From Planctomycetota bacterium (lineage in GTDB: Bacteria > Planctomycetota > Phycisphaerae > SM23-33): DNA of 49,998 nucleotides. The notes below the pieces were generated by a model. It did no database searches and was not told the DNA's origin. It worked only from the letters and a program-made list of their open reading frames with translations. How positions within the stretch are numbered: position 1 is the first letter of the stretch; the number at the start of each line of letters is the position of its first letter. Below, piece by piece: positions 8,015 through 14,847 of this stretch. The position numbers and the translations under genes are program-made. Where the stretch lies: the NCBI GenBank assembly GCA_016235825.1, contig JACRIL010000091.1:1-49998 (forward strand). The letters run 5' to 3'.

Positions 8015-9328
8015 TCAGCCCGCGTCGGGCGTGGAGCCTTTGTTCTCCCAGCGAAGCAGGTTGAGCACCTTCGCCAGGGTGCTATTGCCGTCGCGGATTT
8101 CGGCCCGGATGCGGTTCTCGGCCTCAAGGACGTCCATGGCCCGGTTGGCCATTTCCACCGCCTGCGGTTTGGGCACGACGATCACGCCGTCGTCATCTGC
8201 GACGATCCAGTCGCCCGGCAGAATCCGCCGGCCGGCGATCTCGATGGGCACGTTGATCTGCCCCAGGCCGTGCGGGTCGCCCGCGTGGCTGGTCGTCAGG
8301 CGCGACCAGACGGCGAAACCCATGCGGCGGATGTCGGCGGTGTCGCGGACGGCGCCGTTGACGACCAGACCGGCCAGGCCCTTGTTCTTGGCCGACTCGC
8401 TCGCCAGTTCGCCCCAGACGGCAGGCGGCCGGCCCGCAGCGTCTATCACGATGATCTCGCCCGCTCGGGCTATGTCAATGGCCTCGACCGATTTTGCCCA
8501 GTCGCCGGGGAAGGTTCTGACCGTAACGGCCGGGCCGCAGGCGAACTGCCCGGGCGACAGCGGGCGGATGCCTTCCAGACAGGGCAGGCGGTGGGCGCCG
8601 TCGGATACGTTCGACGAGCGGACCTTGCTGAATGCCTCGCGAAGGGTCTCTTCGGTTACCCGTTTGAAAAGTTCGGTTGCGACGGCCTGGCCGGTGTCGA
8701 TGGCGCGGCGGATGTCGGCGGCGGCCTGGCGCGGATCGACGGCCTTGGTGATGGCCCCGCCGACGATAATCACGTCGGCCCCGGCCGCTACGGCCTGGGC
8801 GGCGGTTTGGCTGTTTATCCCGCCGGCCACCGCGAGCGTCAATTTGGTCAGGCCGCGAATCTGCCTCAGCAGGTCCAGCGGGTCTTTGCCCTGCATCTGG
8901 GCGTCGATAGGGCAGTGTACGTCCAGCCACGCGACGCCCAATTCCCCGGCCTTTGCGGCGAATCCGGCCGGGTCGGCGCAGCCAAGCAGATCGACGGCTA
9001 CCTGCAGGCCGTAATGCCTGCCCGCCTCGACGCACTCGCGGATCGTCGCCTCGGACGCCCCGGCCAGGACGGTTATCACGTTAGCCCCGGCCTTGGCGGC
9101 GGCCTCGGCCTCGATCCGCCCGGCGTCCATCGTCTTGAGATCGGCCACGATAACGTGCCGCGGGAACATCTCGCGGAGTTTGCGGACCGCGTCCAGACCC
9201 TCGGACTTTATCAGCGGCGTGCCGGCCTCGATGTAGTCGGCCCCGCCGGCTGCCGCAAGCCCGGCGACCTTCAACGCCCGCGGAAGTTCCACAAAATCCA
9301 GCGCAACCTGTAATTTTACCCGGCCCAT
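8015..9328 (-). CDS. hxlA: 3-hexulose-6-phosphate synthase fused to an RraA-like domain
   Basis: A 437-aa two-domain protein. Residues 1-215 are an OMP-decarboxylase-fold hexulose-6-phosphate synthase: LQVALDFVELPRAL, GADYIEAGTPLIK, the catalytic DxKxxD-type ADLKTMD, and a phosphate site in AVAGGIN followed by GADVIIVGGAI. HPS joins formaldehyde and ribulose-5-phosphate, or runs in reverse to supply pentose phosphates. Residues about 225-425 are an RraA/demethylmenaquinone-methyltransferase-like domain (VIDAAGRPPAVWGEL, LVVNGAVRDTADI), a family whose true activities include RNase E inhibition and aldolase chemistry. HPS-RraA fusions are known in archaea and bacteria. Start 9328 (MGRVKLQVALDF) places the first beta strand normally; an upstream TTG at 9367 is possible. 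Confidence 0.85.
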   Translation of the reverse strand: MGRVKLQVALDFVELPRALKVAGLAAAGGADYIEAGTPLIKSEGLDAVRKLREMFPRHVIVADLKTMDAGRIEAEAAAKAGANVITVLAGASEATIRECVEAGRHYGLQVAVDLLGCADPAGFAAKAGELGVAWLDVHCPIDAQMQGKDPLDLLRQIRGLTKLTLAVAGGINSQTAAQAVAAGADVIIVGGAITKAVDPRQAAADIRRAIDTGQAVATELFKRVTEETLREAFSKVRSSNVSDGAHRLPCLEGIRPLSPGQFACGPAVTVRTFPGDWAKSVEAIDIARAGEIIVIDAAGRPPAVWGELASESAKNKGLAGLVVNGAVRDTADIRRMGFAVWSRLTTSHAGDPHGLGQINVPIEIAGRRILPGDWIVADDDGVIVVPKPQAVEMANRAMDVLEAENRIRAEIRDGNSTLAKVLNLLRWENKGSTPDAG

Positions 9329-9394
9329 ATTTAATGGGAATTTATCAAGGGCCAAGGCGGTTAGCAAGAATTGATCGCCGGAAATGCCGGCGAA

Positions 9395-10405
9395 TCAGAC
9401 GTTTCGATGGACGATCACTGCTGTCAGCGGCGCGATCGCCTCGGCCAGGCCTATGTCATCCTCGGTGAAGGGCTGCTCGCCCTTGCGGTACAGGATGATC
9501 ATTCCCACAAGCTGGTCGGCCTCCGGCAGCAGCGGAATGGTCATCAGCGTCAGGCCGGGCAGAAACGGCTTGAGATCCTTGTCGAACAGATTGGCGTGTT
9601 CGCCGGCGTCGATGATGGCGCACTGGGGGCGCCGGATGACCTGGTCGATGATCGGCCTGACCAGCTTCTGGCAGAAGGCGAGCGGGTCGGGCTTCGGCGA
9701 GCCGAACCGCCCGACCATTTTCAGCCGGGCCTGGCCGTCGCACACCAGGGCGATGCCGCAGACGGAGCCGGTCCAGCGGAGGAACGTCCTGAAGAGCAGG
9801 AGGAACACGTCGTCGTCGCCGGCGGTCTTGAATAACTCGCCCTGGTAACGGATCACTTCCTGAAGCAGCGACATCTGGTTGCTGAACGCGCGGCAGGCGG
9901 TCTTGAGGGTCGCCTGAAGATGCGACGCCTCGTGGCGGGCTTTTTTCCGCTGGATCCGCATGTTGCCGAGCCTGTTTTTTAGCAGTAAAACCCTTCGCTC
10001 AAGCCGGTCCGATTCGTTCATGCCGGCCAGTTTGTTCTGAACGGCGTTTCTGAGCCTGTCCAGGTCGGTCGGCATGGGAGAAAACACCAGTTCCTGGACG
10101 ACGCCGTCCGTCGGTTCATTTTTGCCGTCCGCGATCGGCCGTGCCGATTCTGTCAGAACCACGGCCGGTATCCTGCCGGCAAGGGCCTGAAGACGCTCGA
10201 CTATATCCACAGAGTCGAGGCGGCTGGACATCTGCTTGGTTACCAGCAGGTCGGGCCGATTGTCGCGGACTATCGCCAGGGCCTCGGCAGCGCTGGCCGT
10301 CGCCTGAACTCTTGCCGGAAGGCTGGACAGGGCGTCTATAAGCATCTGCCGCGTCCGGGCCTCTTCGTCCACAACCAGTATGTTGGCAATCTTTTTGTTA
10401 AGCAT
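9395..10405 (-). CDS. Degenerate response-regulator receiver plus GAF-domain protein
   Basis: A 336-aa cytoplasmic protein. Residues about 7-120 have the receiver fold: ANILVVDEEART supplies one acidic-pocket Asp, and VVLTES matches the conserved Thr region. The phosphoacceptor position, expected in PDLLVTKQM, is Lys57 (codon 10235-10237) instead of Asp, and the switch Lys is absent in VFSPMPT. It therefore cannot be a normal phosphorylated receiver. A helical, probably coiled-coil linker (about 125-195) leads to a GAF-like domain (about 200-335: VFLLLFRTFLRWTGSVCGIA, LTLMTIPLLPEADQLVGMII). There is no DNA-binding output. Likely a phosphorylation-independent signalling or partner protein. Confidence 0.75.
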   Translation of the reverse strand: MLNKKIANILVVDEEARTRQMLIDALSSLPARVQATASAAEALAIVRDNRPDLLVTKQMSSRLDSVDIVERLQALAGRIPAVVLTESARPIADGKNEPTDGVVQELVFSPMPTDLDRLRNAVQNKLAGMNESDRLERRVLLLKNRLGNMRIQRKKARHEASHLQATLKTACRAFSNQMSLLQEVIRYQGELFKTAGDDDVFLLLFRTFLRWTGSVCGIALVCDGQARLKMVGRFGSPKPDPLAFCQKLVRPIIDQVIRRPQCAIIDAGEHANLFDKDLKPFLPGLTLMTIPLLPEADQLVGMIILYRKGEQPFTEDDIGLAEAIAPLTAVIVHRNV

Positions 10406-10729
10406 GATGCCTGTATCCGTTCAATGGGCCGCCGGCGTACATGGCTGCTCTTTATGGCCCGGACGCGGCTGCATCGGCGGCACGCAGATTCCGTTCAGCC
10501 ACTTTCAGTTATCGAGACGTAAGGCCCCAACATGAGTTCTGAATCTGATAAAACCCCATGAATACGCCGGAGGAGGAGATTTATTCCGAAAAAAGGAGGG
10601 TATAGGCGGCAAATCTGCCGGATAATCCCGAAAATGAAAGAGCCCCGCAGTCCTGAAAAGACCTTGGGGCCCTTATCGAACACGAGTTAAAGGTAAAAGT
10701 TTATCTGCCTCCCAGGAGGGACAATGCCA

Positions 10730-10920
10730 TCTGCGGCAGGCCGGTCAGCCTGGTCGTGCTGCTGGTCTGCCCGCCCGAAAAGACCGCCGACCACATACAG
10801 GGACTGGCCAAGGCCTGCGGCATTCTGAGCCTCGATTCAGTCCGCAACAGACTTCTGGCCGCCGATTCCCCCGACGCCGTCTATCAGGCCATGCTCGAAG
10901 GCGAACAGGCAAACGCCTGA
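10730..10920 (+). pseudogene. C-terminal remnant of a PTS EIIA-type domain
   Basis: In the frame ending at TGA 10918-10920 the translation reads like the last 60 or so residues of a PtsN/fructose-type EIIA domain: GRPVSLVVLLVCPPEKTADH, then LAKACGILS, then a short helical end. The frame has a stop at about 10654 and no usable start; an ATG after AGGAGGG at 10724 is in a different frame. The upstream half, with the phosphorylated His, is not found. I read this as a gene fragment. The rest of 10406-10996 shows no recognisable gene. Confidence 0.5.
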
Positions 10921-10996
10921 ATTGGTGCCACTGTCCTACGATGAGCCGATAGGCGAATCGGAGGGCAGTGCGTTGATGCGGCAGATAAATGCAGAA

Positions 10997-11776
10997 TTAT
11001 TTTTCGCCCTCTGGTTTTGTGGCCGCCTGCCCCGGCCTCATCGCCGCTGATTTGAGCTTGGCTATTGCTTCTTCGCACTTTCCGCGAACGTCAGGATGTT
11101 CATCTTTTTGCATTGCTTTTTCGAGTGCAATTATCGCCTGCGGATCGCCAAGTTCGCCGAGGAAAGCTGATGCCCAATATCGTACCCAACAATTCTGGTC
11201 GTTTTGCAAAACATGCATCAATGGTTCCACGGCTCTTTTGCCATCAAGTCTGGAAAGGACAAAAATCGCAGTCTCACGTACGGCGGCGTCTTTATCATTC
11301 TGTAACGCAAAGATCAGCGGATCAATCGCTCGTTTTTCTCCAAGACTGCCAAGTATGGTGGCGGAATGCATACGAACATCTCTATCGCTGTCCTTTTGTA
11401 AAGCCTGTAACAGCAACTCAATCATCCTGTCATCACCTACCCATGAAAATTGGACTACTGTACAGCGGACCTTATCATTTTCATCATTCATCAAGGAAAT
11501 AAGGGCAGGAGTTGCAGCATGTCCTATTGTCTTTAATTCTTCACGAATAATAACTGATTCTCTCGGCTTAGATTTTTCGCCAAAGAGGAAATCCAACTTC
11601 ATTCTTTTGAGGATTCTTTCGGTTCGCGTGTCCGGATATCCTGCGGCCTCGTAGACGAGTTGGCAGACCTTGCGGTCGATGGCGGTGGATTGCCAGTACC
11701 ACCAGATTCCGCCGGATCCGCCGGCCAGGACCAGCAGGACCAAACTCAGCCAGATTATCTTCCGCCTCCGGGTCAT
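10997..11776 (-). CDS. Membrane-anchored HEAT-repeat protein
   Basis: A 259-aa protein starting with MTRRRKIIW and a single transmembrane segment (about residues 8-27), which places the rest outside the cytoplasm or anchors it as a signal anchor. Residues about 85-245 consist of four to five HEAT / PBS-lyase-like repeats of about 30 residues (HAATPALISLMNDENDKVR; DRDVRMHSATILGSLGEKRA; DAAVRETAIFVLSRLDGKRA; CWVRYWASAFLGELGDPQAI). These are protein-interaction scaffolds with no catalytic residues. The tail RPGQAATKPEGEK is typical of exported proteins in this window. No partner can be named. Confidence 0.75.
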   Translation of the reverse strand: MTRRRKIIWLSLVLLVLAGGSGGIWWYWQSTAIDRKVCQLVYEAAGYPDTRTERILKRMKLDFLFGEKSKPRESVIIREELKTIGHAATPALISLMNDENDKVRCTVVQFSWVGDDRMIELLLQALQKDSDRDVRMHSATILGSLGEKRAIDPLIFALQNDKDAAVRETAIFVLSRLDGKRAVEPLMHVLQNDQNCWVRYWASAFLGELGDPQAIIALEKAMQKDEHPDVRGKCEEAIAKLKSAAMRPGQAATKPEGEK

Positions 11777-11836
11777 ATCTCGATTATTATAACAAACCGG
11801 CCGGCGACTGCCGGGGAATTTCCCTGGCGCGGGGGA

Positions 11837-12322
11837 TTATTCCTTATCCGGTTTGGAGCGGCTGGCGGGGGGCAGATCGGGGGAGAATTGGGCACGGTCG
11901 CCGGGTTTGATGTTCAGGCGTTTTATTTCGCCAGCGGGCAGTTCCAGGGCGTACTGGACCGGCACGCCCGAGGGATAGAGGATATCTCCCTTGAGGTCCG
12001 GCTCGATCTTCATCTCATGGGTGTCGGTTATTCGCATGTCCGAGTCGATATAGACCAGGTCGAGCGGCACGAGGCAGCCTTCCATCCAGAAGGACCGCAT
12101 CGCCGGCTGGGGAAAGACAAAGAGCATCCCCGTGCCGGCCGGAATGTTCGGCCTGCCCGCAAGCCCCTTGGTGCGCAGCTCCGTGGTGTCGGCGATCTCG
12201 ACGGTCCAGATCTGCCCGTTTATCCGAATCGTGTTGCCTGACAATGGCGGCTCCTTCTGGCAGCCTGCAAGGGCGGCCAAACTCGCAATCGCTAAGACGG
12301 ACAGCCGAATAAGGCATCGCAT
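11837..12322 (-). CDS. DUF192 lipoprotein
   Basis: A 161-aa protein with a lipoprotein signal (SLAALAGC, lipid-modified Cys at about residue 21) followed by a full DUF192 domain: VEIADTTELRTKGLAGR, GTGMLFVFPQPAMRSFWM, PLDLVYIDSDMRI, and a closing segment around residues 125-145. DUF192 proteins are small beta-rich extracytoplasmic proteins of unknown function. The start at 12322 is chosen because the lipoprotein signal begins there; the longer open frame overlaps the upstream maf gene. It follows maf by only 17 bp, so the two are probably cotranscribed. Confidence 0.85.
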   Translation of the reverse strand: MRCLIRLSVLAIASLAALAGCQKEPPLSGNTIRINGQIWTVEIADTTELRTKGLAGRPNIPAGTGMLFVFPQPAMRSFWMEGCLVPLDLVYIDSDMRITDTHEMKIEPDLKGDILYPSGVPVQYALELPAGEIKRLNIKPGDRAQFSPDLPPASRSKPDKE

Positions 12323-12339
12323 GGCGGTTCTCCGGTAAT

Positions 12340-12984
12340 TCACGTCCGGTCCTCGACGGCCTGAAGGACTTTTTCCAGCAGCTCCATCGGCAGGCCCACG
12401 ACGTTCGACCAGCTTCCCTCGACTTTCGTGATGAACCTGTCGCCGGTCTCCTGGATGGCGTACGCGCCGGCCTTGCCGATCCACTCGCCGGAAGCGATGT
12501 ATTGTTCGATCTCCTGCGTCGTCATCTTCCGCATTGTAACAAAAGTGGTGTCGGAAACGATAGTCCTTCGCGGGCCGGGTCCCAGCAGGGCCAGGCCGGT
12601 TATCACCGCGTGCCTGCTGCCGGAAAGCGTCTCAAGCATCCCGCGGGCGTCGGCGGAGTCGGATGGCTTGCCCAGGATCCTGCCGTCCGCCGCGGGATTG
12701 GCCCCGCCGACGGCGACGATCGTGTCGGCCCCCAGCACGCACACCTGCCGATGCCTGGCCGCGACGGACCTGGCCTTGAAATACGCCAGGGCCTCGGCGT
12801 ATCCCCGCGGCGGCAGGCCCCCGGCCACTATCTGCGGCTCCACGAACGGCGAGGGAACAACGTCAAAGACGTAGCCGGCCTCGGCAAGCAGCGCTCGCCG
12901 CCGAGGGCTGGACGACGCCAGGACCAGCCGGAATGTCTGAGGTTTGCCGATAACCAACTCCAGAGTTTCTTGACGCCGGGTCAT
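12340..12984 (-). CDS. maf: Maf-like nucleotide pyrophosphatase
   Basis: A 214-aa protein of the Maf/HAM1-like NTP pyrophosphatase family, which hydrolyses non-canonical or excess nucleotides (typically dTTP, UTP or modified pyrimidines). The signature loop LASSSPRRRALLAEAG is complete. The catalytic acidic motif is seen in VLGADTIVAV and ILGKPSDSADARGML, followed by SGSRHAVITGLAL and the C-terminal GKAGAYAIQETG. An N-terminal extension of about 18 residues precedes the first strand. SD AAGG lies before ATG 12984. It is first in a two-gene operon with the DUF192 lipoprotein. Confidence 0.88.
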   Translation of the reverse strand: MTRRQETLELVIGKPQTFRLVLASSSPRRRALLAEAGYVFDVVPSPFVEPQIVAGGLPPRGYAEALAYFKARSVAARHRQVCVLGADTIVAVGGANPAADGRILGKPSDSADARGMLETLSGSRHAVITGLALLGPGPRRTIVSDTTFVTMRKMTTQEIEQYIASGEWIGKAGAYAIQETGDRFITKVEGSWSNVVGLPMELLEKVLQAVEDRT

Positions 12985-13016
12985 AATTCAACCTTGTACC
13001 GGCGTTGTCAAGGCGA

Positions 13017-13994
13017 TTACCTGGCGGGCGGGCCGGAAGAGGCGGCTGGCCGGGTATCGGCGGGCGAACTTGCCGCCGGTTCGCCGGCCGGTCGGGTGGC
13101 GGGGGCCGTCTCCGGAACTTCCGGATCGACGGCGCCGGCGGCACGAAGCATATCTTCTATCCGGGCGCTGCCGTTGAGCCTGGCGTATTGCAGGCTGCTC
13201 GATCCGCTTTTCGTCCGCAAGTTGGGGTTGGCGCCCCATTTGAGCAGCATGGCTGTGCTTTTTTCCCTGTTGCAGAACACCGCCCGATGCAGCGCGGTCT
13301 CGTCGCCCCTGTCTTTGGCGTTGATGTCGGCCCTGGCTGACAGAAGGACATCGATGACATCCGTCTTGTCGGCGGCCGCGGCCTCGTGAAGCGGCGTGCG
13401 GTCGGCGCTGTTTCTGATGTTCACGTCGGCCTTGGCCGACGCCAGCAGCCTTACCATCTCGGCCTGTCCGTTGCGGGCCGCGACGTGTATAACCGTGTCC
13501 CCGTCGGCCTGGCGGAAGGCGGCGTCGGCGCCGGCCTTGAGCAACAGCCCGACGATCTCGCCGTTGCCTGCCGGCACAGCCATGCCCAGCGGCCTCTGGC
13601 CGTCGGCCGCTCCGCAGTTGACGGCCGCCCCGCCGTCCAGCAGAATCCGCACGACCTCCGCCCGGCCGGACAAAATCGCAAGGTGAAGCGATGTATGGCC
13701 GTTGGCGCCGTCTGCGGCGTTGGGGTCGGCTGCGCCGGCCAGCAGCAGCCGGACCATATCTTTGTGCCCCTTGCTTGCGGCGATCTGGAGCGGCGTGAAG
13801 CCCAGCTCGTCCCGGGCATCCACGTCGGCGCCGGCATTCAGGAGCTTTTTGGCCTGTTCGGTGTCGCCGGCCAGGGCGGCATAGTGAAGCTGGTATTTAT
13901 CCGAGTCGGCGGATTTGCGGCAGGCCGGCAGGATCAGCCCGGCGGGCAGAATCGCCAGCAGCACGAAAATGTTTCGCATCCTTGTGTTATCCAT
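13017..13994 (-). CDS. Exported ankyrin-repeat protein
   Basis: A 325-aa protein with a hydrophobic export signal (FVLLAILPAGLILPAC); the Cys may be lipid-modified, although LPAC is not an ideal lipobox. About eight ankyrin repeats of 33 residues follow (for example GFTPLQIAASKGHKDMVRLL, DRTPLHEAAAADKTDVIDVL, DETALHRAVFCNREKSTAML). The C-terminal 50 residues are Ala/Pro/Ser/Thr-rich with repeated ATRPA/DTRPA. Ankyrin repeats bind other proteins; no catalytic domain is present. The start is uncertain: 13994 (MDNTR), 13979 (MRNIF) and 14048 are all in frame, and 13979 or 13994 gives the best signal peptide. Confidence 0.8.
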   Translation of the reverse strand: MDNTRMRNIFVLLAILPAGLILPACRKSADSDKYQLHYAALAGDTEQAKKLLNAGADVDARDELGFTPLQIAASKGHKDMVRLLLAGAADPNAADGANGHTSLHLAILSGRAEVVRILLDGGAAVNCGAADGQRPLGMAVPAGNGEIVGLLLKAGADAAFRQADGDTVIHVAARNGQAEMVRLLASAKADVNIRNSADRTPLHEAAAADKTDVIDVLLSARADINAKDRGDETALHRAVFCNREKSTAMLLKWGANPNLRTKSGSSSLQYARLNGSARIEDMLRAAGAVDPEVPETAPATRPAGEPAASSPADTRPAASSGPPAR

Positions 13995-14109
13995 CCGGTT
14001 AACGACCGAGCCTTCCATGGTTTTGCCGGCCCAAAAACCGGCCGTCAACCATATTTTATCGACGAAATCCGCCTGGGCCTTAAACGTCTGCGGCCCGGCC
14101 GGGCGGTTC

Positions 14110-14712
14110 TCAAAACCAGACGAAACTGACGCCCAAGCCCATCAGCACCAGCGCCCCGGCCAGCTCGGCGTATCTGCCCAGGGCCTTGCCGATGTGCTGG
14201 CCGAGGAATACGCCCGTCAGCGACATTACGCCGGCCGTCAGGCCGATTATCACACTGCTGAATCCGATCGGATGCTCCGCCGGATCGGGCCGCACGCCCA
14301 GCGACACGCCGATCACCAGCGCGTCCAGGCTGGTCGCCACCGACAGCACGATAAGCGACCAGCCGAGGGTCGGGTCGCCCCCGGCCTTGCCGGCCGCCGC
14401 GGGTTCCGCCGGCTGATCCGCCGTCTGGTTCTTGTCCTTCCGGCCGGACTTGATTACCTCGATGAACATCTTCAGCCCGATCAGAAAAACCAGCCCGCCC
14501 GCGATGTATTTGCCATAGCTGCTTATCAGCTCCGCCAGACCCTGGCCCACCACGTAGCCGATCAGAGGCATCATGAACTGGAACAGGCCCATATGCCATG
14601 CCAGCCGGAACTTCTGCCTGGGCCCGTGCCACTTTACGCCTATCGCCGCGGAGATGCTCATCGCGTCGGCCCCCAGGCCCAGTGCTATCAGAATTGTCTC
14701 CAAAACGTGCAT
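14110..14712 (-). CDS. mntP: MntP-type manganese efflux pump
   Basis: A 200-aa integral membrane protein with about six transmembrane helices. The two diagnostic acidic membrane motifs are present: LGLGADAMSISAAIG near the N-terminus and VATSLDALVIGVSLG after the central loop. The central hydrophilic loop (about residues 90-120) is longer than in E. coli MntP and contains DQPAEPAAAGKAGG. MntP exports Mn2+ and protects against manganese excess. The start at 14712 (MHVLETIL) matches the family N-terminus; the longer frame adds 13 residues without support. I see no manganese riboswitch in the upstream 135 bp. Confidence 0.85.
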   Translation of the reverse strand: MHVLETILIALGLGADAMSISAAIGVKWHGPRQKFRLAWHMGLFQFMMPLIGYVVGQGLAELISSYGKYIAGGLVFLIGLKMFIEVIKSGRKDKNQTADQPAEPAAAGKAGGDPTLGWSLIVLSVATSLDALVIGVSLGVRPDPAEHPIGFSSVIIGLTAGVMSLTGVFLGQHIGKALGRYAELAGALVLMGLGVSFVWF

Positions 14713-14847
14713 TGCCGCAAGAGGATACAACATCGCACGCGAAACGCACAAGCCCGCAAATCCAAAATCGGTATTTCAGGATATCGCCGCCCAATTCCGC
14801 CGCTGCCCATCGCCCCGCACGGTAATTTGAATTGTAAGTGCCGGCGA

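Noticed and set aside
10495-10683. A 62-codon minus-strand ORF
   Set aside because: No ribosome binding site, no recognisable family, unlikely composition.
14713-14847. Manganese (yybP-ykoY) riboswitch upstream of mntP
   Set aside because: The conserved loops of that riboswitch are not visible in the leader.
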